From Trichobilharzia szidati (Eukaryota; Platyhelminthes; Trematoda; Strigeidida; Schistosomatidae), in contig OX235271.1 in NCBI GenBank assembly GCA_944472155.2, positions 118,797,329 to 118,861,328 of the forward strand: a DNA stretch of 64,000 nt. The letters run 5' to 3'. The position numbers and the translations under genes are program-made. The notes under the pieces are model-generated. The model searched no databases. It saw only the letters and a list, made by a program, of their open reading frames with translations, and was not told where the DNA came from. Positions 40,789-52,956 of this stretch are shown in pieces; the stretch's first letter is position 1, and each line of letters opens with the position of its first letter.

Positions 40789-42224
40789 ATGAGATTGTGC
40801 CTGACTCTCGAATTTGCACTGGATGTTATACCACTCCTCAACTATAATTTATATTGGCTTCCACCTCAGCTTTCAATCATTCAGACGTATCACGAGCAGA
40901 TTTCAAGCCTGCATTATTATGTGATACCTGTGACACAGGTAAAAGATGTTCTGTTAGAGAAATCTGAGTTCTGTAAATTAAACCTCCTTGTGAAAGATAT
41001 CCATAGGCAAGTACGTGAACTTCAGCAAAAATTAGGTCAGTTTGATCGCATATCACTGCCAATCTCAAATATCACGGAGAGCCGTTCCGATATTGACCAG
41101 GTTAAGTCTTTACTGGATGTAACTCAAAACAAGCTTGCGGATTTAGACCCAATATCCTGCCTGTTAGAAAGAAATCCAAAAATGTCTCCGGACAACCTAA
41201 ATAAAGCGGAGGTGATGAAGCCTATGGCCTCTTCTCACCAGGCTATAGTTTACAAAACCCCAGACTCAATGCCTCTGAAGACTACAAAACACAAAATCCT
41301 GGATTGTTGCGGCGTGGCTAGTGTGCCATGTGTATGCAAAAGACTTCGTAAAAAGTCGACTCAGGCTAATTGTCCCATCAATTTTAAGTTCAGTAATTCT
41401 CTTGACGCCAGTAAGTTTACTAAATTTTAGGATCACTTAAGACTGAGTAGCAGTTATAAATCTGTAACCATAGCTCAGGATGAAACACCATATCAGCGCA
41501 GAATAATGTGTAGTAATAATCTGGTCACCTCCTCTGGCTTAGATTTGCTGAAAGTGGATCATGTACAGCAACAGTCTACTAGTACTGACAGCAGCATTCA
41601 GCGAAGCACACAACAACCGCGCCTGCCAGTGGAACTAGCAACTGATTTAGATATCAGTATCCCTGTGAATAAAGTTTCACCGAAGGATGTTAAAATAGCC
41701 AGTACTGCTGCAAGTTGTTCTAAGAAATTTTCACCCAAACGTACTGACCTCACCACGGTGAAAAAATTTCGCGGGATTGAGACTAATGATGGGGAAGAAT
41801 ACTTTGTATTCAATAAGCCTGCTGAGAGTAAGTGTATCAACAAACCCACACTTGATGCGAGGAACTTTTCACGAAACACGTATATTTGGTGGTTGTCAGC
41901 ATACTTCACATTACGGAAACTTATGCCCCAAAACCCCCAAAGTCTTGAAACCCAACCACCTTTCCCCCACAATATTCTTCTAGTTATAAAAACAACACGA
42001 AGACGTGCACTGGAATGACGAATAGCGGACTGATGGGTAGAGCTTATGATGCTATGCCTTTTAATCCACAACCCAGGCCCAACCACTACTACCCGTATAT
42101 CCAGGAACACACGGCAAACTTTTAAGTGTCCCGAATCACTGGCACGAGTTTGAAGTATCCGGTGACTTGTTCACGATGTCGCTAATTAATGCACGTTCCT
42201 TAATCAATTAGATATCTGAACTAA
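40789..42224 (+). pseudogene. family-D CR1-like ORF1 (coiled coil plus RNA-binding-like region), copy D1
   Basis: Same frame from 40789 to 42018 with one TAG at 41428-41430 where copy D2 has CAG. Heptad-like coiled coil at about residues 55-125 (LLVKDIHRQVRELQQKLGQF, SDIDQVKSLLDVTQNKLADL), then the ORF1 RRM-like block (CKRLRKKSTQANCPINFKF). ORF1 proteins of non-LTR elements bind element RNA. The frame then decays, and 73 bp of the following endonuclease region (from about 42153) remain before family-C sequence cuts it at 42225. Confidence 0.8.
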
Positions 42225-43830
42225 GGAGGTAGGTGGTGGTCGATTTAGGAGTCTTTTCAAGTGTTCAGCCCAGTGTTTCCTTTGCTCCACTTCTTTGGTG
42301 AGTGACTTTCCATTGTCATCCTTCACCGGCTTGATTTGTGTCAAACGTTTGCCCGATAGGTACCTAGTAGTTTGGTAGAGTGTTGCGAGGTCTCCTTTGC
42401 CTGCAGCTTGTTCTGCCTCACTTGCCATGGTTTCATAGTACTTTCTTTTTTCTTCTCTGGCACTCTTCTTTACTCTTTTGTTCAGTGTCTTGTAGCTTGC
42501 ATTCAAATCCTGTTTTTGTTGCTCATTGGTGCACTGGAGAATCTTTTGTTTCACCATCCCTCTCTCTTCTATTAGTTTCCAAGTGTCCGTAGTGAGCCAT
42601 TGTTTGTCCTGTCTCTTCTTTCTGCCTAGAACTTAGATGCAAGTTTGACTCCACACTGTCTTCACGTTGTGCCAGTGCTTTTCGACGCTGACCTCTTCGC
42701 CAATGTTGATTTGTGTCTCGGCTTTGTCTTTTATGCTTGCAGTGAAGATGTCCCTTGTGTCCTGGTCCTTCAGTTTTTGAGTGTTGAACTTGGCTTGTGG
42801 TCTATCTGCAGCTCCTGATTCTCTGAAAGCTTTTAATTTGATTAGGATTGTCCCTTGTACGAGATAGTGGACTGAGCCAATGTCTGCTGCTCTTCTTAAT
42901 TTTGTGTCCAGTAGGCTGCGCCGCCACTTCGTCGAGATTGTGATGAAGTCAATTTGGTTTTTGGTTCGCCCATCTGGGGACACCCATGTAGCCTTGTGGA
43001 TATCCTTGTGTTTGTATACGCTGCCACCAATCACTAGTTCATTGAAGGCGAAGAAGTCGGCAAAGAGTTCTCCGTTTTCATTCATTTCTCCGAGAGCTTC
43101 TCTACCTGTGATGAGTTCCCTTCCTGTGTTGTCTGGTCCCAGTTTGGCGTTCACGTCTCCCATTAGTATTTTAATGTCACCAGCCGGAGTATTGTCCATT
43201 GTTGCCTGTAGTTTTCTGTAGAATTCTTCTTTCTTTTCGAGGTCTGCGTTGTTTGTCGGTGCATAGAATTGTATAATTGACACTTTCCTTCCTTTGGAGT
43301 TGAACCTGGCGGTTATTATCAGGGGCGAGATCGCCTCCCATTGCATCAGGGCCTTCGTTGCCGTTGGTGACATTATGATAGCCACGCCCTCGGTGTGCGA
43401 GTGGTTATCTTCCGGGTGACCGGAGTAGACCACTGACCCATTGACAATTTGGTGAGTCCATTCCCGTTCCATCTGCTTTCACACATTCCCAGTACTTGAA
43501 TTATGTATCTTTTCATTTCGTTTGCGATCTGGGCAGGTTTGCCAATCTTGTAAATGGTACGGACATTCCATGTCCCCACACAGACTTTTTCTTTTGTCTC
43601 AAGGAGATGCATCGTGCTGAAGGTTTGTTTACAGGGTAAGGTTGCTAGCCTCACGCCTGAGAAGGGGAATTGTTACATTAATTTATAATTTAGAGAGAAG
43701 CGACCTTGTGGGTTGCTCCCCTTAAAACCAGGAAAACAGGGAATAAAACAAGCAGAAAAACACCAGCACGGGGAAGTAATTCACAACAAGAAGGGTAACA
43801 AGCAACAACAACAATAATAATAACACAGTC
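42225..43830 (-). mobile_element. RTE-type element (family C), 5' part only
   Basis: The minus strand from about 43830 shows a 5' leader, KVCVGTWNVRTIYKIGKPAQ (43373-43654 frame), then after a frame change the endonuclease 43472-42633 with YSGHPEDNHSHTEGVAII, ILMGDVNAKLGPDNTGREL and SVHYLVQ. The linker 42557-42204 (QQKQDLNASYKTLNKRVKKS) ends just where the RT would begin (LLNRPPP). It is closely related to family B. Losing the 3' rather than the 5' part is unusual for a non-LTR insertion, so a deletion after insertion is likely. Confidence 0.88.
42633..43472 (-). pseudogene. family-C RTE endonuclease
   Basis: 279 codons open. Catalytic-type blocks GDVNAKLG, NELVIGGSVYKHKDIHKATW, DGRTKNQIDFITIS (normally ending in the active-site D.I region) and a final SVHYLVQ where family B has SSDHYLV, so an active-site Asp is probably lost. 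Confidence 0.85.
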
Positions 43831-44140
43831 AAATACAGTTAACCAAAATGATATCAAAATCATAGAATCACTGACTTAAGCCAACTTGAACATGTAAATC
43901 CATTAATATTTATGCAATTATAGGTGTTAGTTAGTGTTAAACAACCACAGTGTGGTAATGGATAGTTATAGGCGTAATTGATATACAATATTATATAAAA
44001 GGATTCAGTGTTTAAAAGTCAAAAAATTTTGATAGTGTTTTGCAGTTTTTTGACAAGATATTCCACTAAAATCGGAGTTTTAGGTAACTATGCAAATGTA
44101 GCGCAGTAATCGAAAAGCGCGCGATCGCCAATAATAAAAG
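43831..44140. other. 310 bp between element C and D3, nothing recognised
   Basis: AT-rich; includes a CAA/ATA-rich low-complexity tract at about 43803-43822. Confidence 0.4.
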
Positions 44141-45264
44141 TTTGTAATATCCCGTGACTTATTCACGATATTGCTAATTAATGCACATTCCTTAATCAAT
44201 GAGATATCTGAAATAAGGACATTATTATTTATCGCCAAGCCTACTGTAGCTCTGATTACGGAATCATGGTGCTCATACTCTGTACTTGATGTGCATATAG
44301 GCATAGATGATTACACTGTACACCGTGCAAATAGAGACTGCAAGCGCGGTGGAGGATGTCTCATATATATACATAACTCATTTTTAGTCAGTAAGGTGGA
44401 AGGTGAAATACTGTGTGAGGTACCTGATTCACTCTGGGTCGTCTTACAAGGAGATAAGTAGAAGCTTCTCATGGACTGTGTTTATCGAGCACCAAGCTCA
44501 ACCAAAGAAACTGATGCGTTATTAGCTAAATCATTCGCACACGCCTCATCGTTTAGTACTAATTACAAAATAGTTGCAGGGGACTTCAATCTTCCAGACA
44601 TCAACTGGTTAAGCAGTTCCGGCCCCCAAAGCTTCGACGAATTACCTGCCACTATCGATTGTTATGGATGGCAACAACACGTCCAGATACCTACCCGTGG
44701 CGACATGTTGGACCTTGTGTTTTGTCATGACACAATTCCAGTCTCCACCTATGTTGGCAACAGATTTTCCAGTAGTGACCATAGAATGGTACTCTGCTCT
44801 CTGCCTTTCTCACCATTAAATACAGGGAGAAAACAGGATTCAGGGAGCATGATATGCCGTAGTTACAAACATACAGACTTGGATCAGTCTAAGAACTCAT
44901 TCGACGCTGTCAATGGGATAACCACCTTACCACTGACTCCCTGGAGACTGTAGTGTCCCTACTTTACAGGAATGTTACCCTTTGTCTAGATACTGTTGCT
45001 CCTAAGAAGGTAGTAAAATGAAGTAGGCACCAAGCTGAATACATTCCAAGGACATACTGCAATAGGTTAAAGAAGTTGATGGAACCGTACTATTCCACCA
45101 AGGATATATCATTACTGCACTCAATCTACGAGTCCCTTGACTCTTTCAAGCGCGAACTCTCTCAAAAGGACCTCGACGAAGAGTTAAGAGCACTTAAAAT
45201 TACCTCAAAACATTTTAACCTAACAACTTTTCTTAAAAAACGAACTAAGCATTTACACGATTGA
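44141..45264 (+). mobile_element. family-D CR1-like fragment D3: endonuclease and start of RT
   Basis: Nearly identical to the reverse complement of 51850-52930 (D2), including the same in-frame TAG after QGDK (44459) and the same stop after TPWRL. Motifs: LINAHSLINEISEIR, LITESW, MDCVYRAPSS, VAGDFNLPDINW, SSSDHRMVLCSLP (APE endonuclease). Similarity falls abruptly after about 45195, where the RT N-terminal frame becomes a different subfamily and ends at TGA 45264. Confidence 0.9.
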
Positions 45265-47389
45265 CATACCGTTTGTACGGGCATGTTCGTATTTGACAAG
45301 TGCGATTTGAAGTGGAACACTGTTTTATGACAATAAAAATTGGAAAAATGAGAAAAACTCTAGAAATTGCATTAGAAGTTTTTGATGTTTAATATAATTA
45401 GAAAAGTTACAAGATATCTGTTTAAGTGTAAATTTTAATCCACAATATACTTATAGTCAGCCAACTTCATGCGGGAATTACGAAAGGTTGCGTTAATGGA
45501 AGGTGAGGAGAGGTGATACACAAGTGCTAGAGTAAGACACACAGGATGCAGAGCTTACGATCATTATCATTTGATCAATTGATAAGGGTTCGAAAATCTA
45601 TAAAACTCCACAATAGAGAGTAAGTATAGCATTATTTTGGTATTAGCAGATACAAGGGACCAAATTTGCGATGATAAACAGATTTCCGAATGGAATTTGT
45701 TCCGTTGTTCATCGTACGTGCTAAGAGTGTTCTGAATAACGTTCAAGTAATACAAACGTATAAAGCAGCATTACTGTACATTTGCAGTGCTCCAACGCAA
45801 TACCTTCGAGAAGAGAAGAGAGAAGAAAACAGAAAGAGAGGTGCAGAGGCAGCCAGCAACTAATAAAAATTTAAGCAAACAATATGCGATAACCGCAGGG
45901 TTTATTTCCCTTTTTTGTTACTAATAATGTAGAGTTTTTGAGTTTTATAGTGCTACATACTAACTATTATTTCAAGTTTATGGTAGTAAAAATATAATAA
46001 CAAAATAAATAAAAATTAGGGAGAAACTAATGATGATTTTCACACCTATATAGGATGGTGTTGGAGATGGAAACTGAAGAAGTTAAATCCAAATGCTAGA
46101 GTACGTAAAATATGAAGAAGAAAAGAAAAAGAATAACAACATTTATTTATGCTGTTTTGACTGATACAGTTAGATGTCCTTCTGAAGTAGAGAAATCGTA
46201 CAATGAGCTTGTTTTCAGAGAGTTTATACCCAAGCTGCGGCATACAGACAGCTTTTCTTGTTCTTTTTGTTGAAGTTATTCAAACTCAGGAGCCTTAGCA
46301 ATAGAGCGCTTTCCTACAGATAAGGGTGGTTCTCATAAGTCCCCACCATCATATCCACTGAATAGCAGTCACCACCTTCCAACCTTGTAATCTGCCATGC
46401 CATGGAGAAAGACACCCTTTTTTTAGAAAAAGTCTTTTTTTATTGCTGTGTGTCACATAGACTGTTTTCGCATTCACTAGCTAACTCAACAAAACTCATG
46501 GTGTGAACGACTACATTCAGTCAGCCATCTTGTATGTATCGTCTCTAACAGCATTTTAAAAATATATATGTACAATAAAAAAGTGAGGAAATCAGAGATT
46601 TGCAGTCTACCTTCTAGATTTTAGCTATAAACATATGGAAAAGGAAGGGTAATTTGATATGGTATGAAAAACACTACATGGAGGTGCACCATTATATATG
46701 CATATATATGCATAGAAAGAGACAACAGTTTATTATAATAGATGGTTCAGAAGAATTCGACTACACATGATTATAATAACAGAACAGTAAAATAAAATCC
46801 GTTAATATTTAAGACTCAGCGTAATTAGGTTGATTTTTTAGACGATCCCGCGTAGGGCTGGAATTTGCGTACATGCAGTTGTTATTTACTCACAACATTA
46901 TTTAGTCACCAGAGGATATTCCAATCCCTGTCATATTCAGGTTATGTACTACCCAACCTGGAGGTAGAACTCTTACCACACTGAAATGCCGATACCACGG
47001 AGTTATTGATATAAGTATAAAACACAAAGTTGCCAGATATATTTGCCATAGTATTTGATTAATTTGACTATCAACAGCCGGGGTTAAATGGAGTTGAATG
47101 AATGAAAAGGTATGTCAGATGAAGCTGGCAGATTTTTCAGGCGATGGAAACGTGTTTGCAGAGAGGGTAATTCATGTAGATTCGGTGCAAATTTCGAAGT
47201 GGGTATGTTGGACTGTGCATTCCAATCCAGGTTTTCATGAGAGGATTGCGGATAATTTGAGACGGGGCTTGCTAATCAAATAATTGAATCAACTAAAAAA
47301 GGAACTCAGAACAGTATTAGCGCAACATTGATTATATTAAATAAGTATGATAATACTGACCGTTTCTGGAAATGCGTTGAGTGAACGGA
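45265..47389. other. 2.1 kb without a recognised gene
   Basis: AT-rich. A short palindromic 'tatatatgcatatatatgcata' tract lies at about 46694-46715. No supported ORF; 46046-46243 (minus) and 47098-47283 (plus) have no features. Confidence 0.45.
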
Positions 47390-49082
47390 ACTGTTTAGGT
47401 ACGTAAGTCAAAGGGGAAAGAAACAATATCACGAATTTTCAGCATGTGGCAAACTGTTTCAAGACCGTTTTCAGAGGAATATTCATCTACTAGTTAGGTG
47501 AATCGTTGTATTGTGGAGCTATTTTTGATTTCACTTGGCAAGAAGTTCCATATTCGCCTATATTTAACTGTAAAGAAGTTGGAACGAGACTTTGTTTGAC
47601 AAAGAATATGCCTTAGAGAAGACCCGTTGCTGCGTAGTTCATACGTCGAAGAAGTGAAGGTTATTATTGGGAAAGTATACTATTCCTTTGGGAATTTTAA
47701 ATAGCAGAATGAGATTAAGTTGGTGGCGCCTGAACCAAAGTGGTTCGATCTTAAGAGTTGTGCAACGACAGTTGTAGAGAACTTTCAGACGTGTTCCTAA
47801 GATTCTACTTGTAAATCTCCTTTCGACACTTTCAATCTTCAGCTTTTCCTTAACAGAGGTGTTGTCTAGGATAAATGGACAGTACTCAAGGAGGGGCCGT
47901 ATGTGCTTTTTGTACAGCAGCATTTTTGATTCTTGGGTTCGAAAGTTATGAAATATAAATCCAAGTAATCTTCTGGCTTTAGAAACTTGGTTGGTGACAT
48001 AGAGAGAGAATTTAAAATCAGCAGAGTAACGGAGCCTGAGGTCAAGTACAAAAGGAAAGATGGTGATTGGCTTGACGTATATACATGTATATGTATGTGG
48101 TGCGATACGAAGGCGAGCTGAGCATAACATACCACACTTCTCCACGTTGATCTGCATCATCCACAACTTACACCAAGGCTCAATATTATAAATATCCGAT
48201 TGAATTTTATGAGACAGATTTGTCGCATCTTAGGTGGTACTGTGATAGACCACTTTCAAGTCATCGGCATATAAGAAGGGTCTGTCATGCTCTATAAAAT
48301 CACAGACGTCATTTAGGTATATAAGAAAGAAGAGAGGTCTTGGTACACTACCTTGAATTACGCCACTGGATATAGGAGTGGTACTAGAAAAAGTGTCGTT
48401 AATCCTAACAGATTGGGACCAACCACATATAAATGAATTACACCACTGTAAGAGATTGCCAGATATACCGTAAGCCTTAATGTTTTTCAGGAGTAAATTA
48501 TGACATACTTTATCGAATGCTATCTAAAGATCAATATATATAATAAGCACAACGAATTTTTTGTCTGTAAGTCCAGTTCCAAGTGGCAAGTTATACATGA
48601 CCTGGACTTTATACAACCATGCTGAGAGTATGTTATGAGATTTTCAGTCAATAAGAAGTCAGTGATTTTGATACTGATTATCTCCCTAAACTATCCTCGA
48701 CAAGACGGATGTTATACTGATCGGCCTGTAATTATTTATATCATATTTTGAGCCCGATTTAATCCTAGGGATAATATATGTCTGCTTACATTTGGAAGGA
48801 TAAATTCCGTTCATAAGGGACGTTGAGAATATCTTAAGCAAAAGAAGAGGGATATCGGAGCCACCATTTTTTGGAAGGATGAGCGAATTCAGTCAGGTTC
48901 AGGAATATTAGAGAGTTCCTATGAACGCACTGCACTTTCTATAACAGCAATATTCAAGCATACATTTGATAGTGTTTTGTATGTAACAGAGTCAAATTCG
49001 ATGCATGCAGAAATATCGTGCGTGTATGAGTCAGTAAAGTACTTGTTAAAGAGTTTAGCCATGCCTGTATCGTCCATAATAA
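47390..49082 (-). mobile_element. CR1-like retrotransposon, family F, RT region (inactive)
   Basis: The minus strand from 49082 reads an RT N-terminal part, GGSDIPLLLLKIFSTSLMNG, NNYRPISITSVLSRI, an interrupted motif A (IYIDL*IAFDKV), SSGVIQGSVPRPLFFLIY (motif B) and catalytic YADD at 48260-48271. It continues with VEKCGMLC and RPLLEYCPFIL (47639-48166 ORF) and the C-terminal SRSNFFTVKYRRIWNFLPSE at about 47540. Many stops and frame changes. 5'-truncated at 49082, directly against repeat R1. Confidence 0.88.
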
Positions 49083-49408
49083 TAATAATATATATTTTCC
49101 TATCAATGTAGGACACACCAGTTTTACAGGCATGGATAAGTATTATTTAAATTACATGAATTTGATTTACAGTGAAATTACATGGTTGCTGACCTCTCTG
49201 TCATCAGTTAGTGAGCACATTCTGATAGTTAGTCGTTCAATGGATCACATAAATAAATGTAGAAATATTGTCTTTGCATTAACAAAAAAACCCAAGTATG
49301 TGTCGGATAAATTACAAATATTTGGGAAAAAATAAAGCTTGAAGTCAATTCCTCCATATATCTTTGATGTGTGCGGCATCGAGTCTTATTCTTGATTTAT
49401 ATCCAAAT
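49083..49408 (+). repeat. repeat R1 (unclassified, about 325 bp)
   Basis: Nearly identical to the reverse complement of 58606-58928 (R2) and related to R3 (59453-59760) and R4 (58929-59095, reversed). It starts with a small stem-loop cctatcaatgtagg (49099-49112) and ends near 'aaaaataaagcttgaagtc', which contains an AATAAA. The 67-codon ORF in it is identical in R1 and R2 but not in R3, so coding is doubtful. Could be a SINE or the 3' UTR of a CR1-like element. Confidence 0.85.
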
Positions 49409-49930
49409 TTGCTAATAATTTAAAATAAGTGATACACTTGTATACTTTTGTCAGCATTTTCATCGTAACATCACAAGTGAATTGTACTCAAGGTAGACTA
49501 ATAATAATGACAGTTTATATTTTCTTATAAACGGGTGTTTTCAAGAAATTCAAGTTATTTTTGCAGACAAGATCAGTTATGTTGTAAGTTACAATCGTGA
49601 AGTATTACAAATCAATACTTTTTTATTGGTATAAAGGTATATTTCACAACTGTAATCCAGGTTGCGTCGTTGGTGAAGGCAATGCGCAATTCACGAGGGA
49701 ATTGTAAGATATGGGACCGATAATGTTTGCAGATCATTTGTCATTGTAAATGGGCAAATATCTACATTCTTCATTCTCATTCAGAAAGTCAAATGGAAGC
49801 TGAAATGGTGAGAGACAAAAGAAGACAAACAACAACAACGCAAAAGAAAGCAAGTGGAGTACTTAGGGAGTGATTAATATGTATATATACATTTATATTC
49901 TGTTTAGTAATTATAGTTATTTTGGTGCAC
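49409..49930. other. spacer between R1 and D2, nothing recognised
   Basis: AT-rich, no ORF; may include the 3' UTR of D2. Confidence 0.4.
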
Positions 49931-50051
49931 TAACTAACTATTACCGTGATGATAACTTTTATATTGTGTGAACTAATATTATTGTCCTGTGTAAAAATGT
50001 CTATCATGTACTTCCAATAATATAAAAATTTATAATTGTAGTTTGTTGTAA

Positions 50052-51967
50052 CTACACGTTTAATGAACTTAAAATATATATGTTGGACGAAAAAGTGGGT
50101 GTAGGATTCAGACGCAGAAGTGCACTGTCATCTTTGAGCAGTCTGGTGACTGAGGAGATGAACACTGCGAGTGTGTTTGCATCGCGCACATTAGCTGGTA
50201 GTCTATTCCGAATGACTGAAAACTTATTTAAGAAGAAGTTGTACAGCATGTAAGTCTGACAATGCTCTATAGCAGCTAGGTTGTGATGATTTCTAAGATT
50301 GTAACTGATGACAGCGGTAGGTTTAATTATTGGCTCGGAGGAGTGCACGAGCAGATTAGTTAGCTTGTAGTAAAAAATCAGGTTTAGCTTAAGACGTCTT
50401 TTCCAGAGTGGTTCTAAACTTAGTCTGTCGCAACGTTCATAGTATTGGAGACCACTTTCTAAACCAAGAATTCTGAAGGTGAATTGCCGTTGCACTCCTT
50501 CTAACTTAAGCTTGTCATTTTGTCTGAGTCCGCTAAGAATAAACGGGCAGTATTCTAAAATAGGTCGGACACATACTTTATATAATAAAACCCTAGTTTC
50601 ACAACAAAAGAAATTGCGAGTTATGCATCCTAGGAGCCTTCGTGTTTTACGTCTGGCATAATCAGTTTGTTCAGAGAACGTTAAGTCACTAGAGTCTCTG
50701 ATACCGAGATCTACGACTGAGTTGAGCTTGGCTAGTTTTCGCCCATTTACTTCAAGATTTAGGTCAAGGTTACTGTTGCCGATACAAATACAACGCATTT
50801 GTCAATGTTAAACTTAAGACAGGATTCAGCACACCATGTTGCGAGACTACTTAGTTCAAGATGTATTTTATTTACCATAACGCTTAATTCATGAGTGTAA
50901 CAGAAGTAAACGACTTTGAGGTCGTCAGCATATAGGAATGATTTACCTGAGGTGAATCAGTTGCAAATTCTGTTAATGTATACTGTAAATATAAGTGGAC
51001 CTAAGAGACTACCTTGCACAACCCCACTTGTGATCTGCCTAGGATGAGACAATACAGATCCAACCTTGGTTATTTGTACCCTATCGCTTAGAAACGATTT
51101 TAACCAGCTCAGTAATGGATTGCGAATCCCACATGAATACAGCTTCTCAAAGAGAATACTGTGAGATACCATGTCAAATGCCCTAGATATATCGAAATAG
51201 AGAACAACTAGCTTGCGTGCTTCGCGACTACTAGTGATGCGGTTGAAAAAGTCGAAGTGGCAAGTAACGCAAGACCTATTTTTGAGAAATCCGTGTTGAG
51301 ACCTTGTAACAAGATCTTCCTTAAGTGGATAGTCTGACAATTGATCTTTGACAACTTTCTCCATGACTCGCGAGACAACTGGGGCTATATTTATAGGTCT
51401 GTAATTGCGGACGTTGGTCTTATCACCGGATTTATAGTGTGGAATTATGAAGCTAGTTTTCCGCTCATTAGGGTAAGTGCCAGTGTCCATAGATATTGAG
51501 AAGAATTTAAGAAGTAGTAGGGGTATATCACACCCACTGTTTTTGAAAATTATAGAAGCAAGGCCATCTGGTCCCATGCTAGTGGAAGGTTTCAGGCTTT
51601 TAACTGCCTGTTCTATTAATTGGTCGGTGAACACTATGCTTCCGAGGAAAGAGCTAGTAAGGGGGCCGGTGTCACCAGGAATGCGCGTTTCTAAACTGAA
51701 GTTTGCAAACCACTCACTGAATATTTCACAGATGGTGGCAGGCGCATTGTAGATAACTTTGTCGTGAAGTAAATAGGGGATATCCCTAGTCGACTGCATT
51801 CGTTTTTTAAGAAGTGTTGTTAAGTTATAAACTTTGGAGGTGCTTTCAAGTGCCCTTAATTCTTCGTCGAGGTCCTTTTGAGAGAGTTCGCGCTTGAAAG
51901 AGTCAAGGGACTCGTAGATTGAGTGCAGTAGTGATATATCCTTGGTGGAATAGTACGGTTCCATCAA
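50052..51967 (-). pseudogene. D2 reverse transcriptase and C-terminal region
   Basis: RT blocks: STSMGPDGLASIIFKNSG, NVRNYRPINIAPVVSRVMEK, QHGFLKNRSCVTCHFDFF, LYFDISRAFDMVSH (motif A) and SGVVQGSLLGPLIFTVYIN (motif B), then TGA at about 50954, then YADD at 50921-50932. The C-terminal frame (50798-50052) carries RPILEYCPFILSGL and NRLPANVRDANTLAVF. Confidence 0.92.
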
Positions 51968-52089
51968 CTTCTTTAACCTATTGCAGTATGTCCTTGGAAT
52001 GTATTCAGCTTGGTGCCTACTTCATTTTACTACCTTCTTAGGAGCAACAGTATCTAGACAAAGGGTAACATTCCTGTAAAGTAGGGACA

Positions 52090-52872
52090 CTACAGTCTCC
52101 AGGGAGTCAGTGGTAAGGTGGTTATCCCATTGACAGCGTCGAATGAGTTCTTAGACTGATCCAAGTCTGTATGTTTGTAACTACGGCATATCATGCTCCC
52201 TGAATCCTGTTTTCTCCCTGTATTTAATGGTGAGAAAGGCAGAGAGCAGAGTACCATTCTATGGTCACTACTGGAAAATCTGTTGCCAACATAGGTGGAG
52301 ACTGGAATTGTGTCATGACAAAACACAAGGTCCAACATGTCGCCACGGGTAGGTATCTGGACGTGTTGTTGCCATCCATAACAATCGATAGTGGCAGGTA
52401 ATTCGTCGAAGCTTTGGGGGCCGGAACTGCTTAACCAGTTGATGTCTGGAAGATTGAAGTCCCCTGCAACTATTTTGTAATTAGTACTAAACGATGAGGC
52501 GTGTGCGAATGATTTAGCTAATAACGCATCAGTTTCTTTGGTTGAGCTTGGTGCTCGATAAACACAGTCCATGAGAAGCTTCTACTTATCTCCTTGTAAG
52601 ACGACCCAGAGTGAATCAGGTACCTCACACAGTATTTCACCTTCCACCTTACTGACTAAAAATGAGTTACGTATATATATGAGACATCCTCCACCGCGCT
52701 TGCAGTCTCTATTTGCACGGTGTACAGTGTAATCATCTATGCCTATATGCACATCAAGTACAGAGTATGAGCACCATGATTCAGTAATCAGAGCTACAGT
52801 AGGCTTGGCGATAAATAATAATGTCCTTATTTCAGATATCTCATTGATTAAGGAATGTGCATTAATTAGCAA
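52090..52872 (-). pseudogene. D2 APE-type endonuclease
   Basis: LINAHSLIN, LITESW, RGGGCLIYIRNS, CVYRAPSS, GDFNLPDINW, LDLVFCHD and SSSDHRMVL blocks in order; one in-frame TAG between 52582 and 52572. Differs from D3 in one residue of the first part (R instead of H in IYIRNS). Confidence 0.9.
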
Positions 52873-52956
52873 TATCGTGAATAAGTCACGGGATACTACA
52901 AACTGGCTTAAGATATCACCATAACCTAACTCTGTTTGTACGTCTACAACGCAAGT

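Noticed and set aside
49132..49335. 67-codon ORF identical in R1 and R2 as a gene
   Set aside because: Not preserved in R3, no motif; identity is explained by the recent duplication of the repeat.
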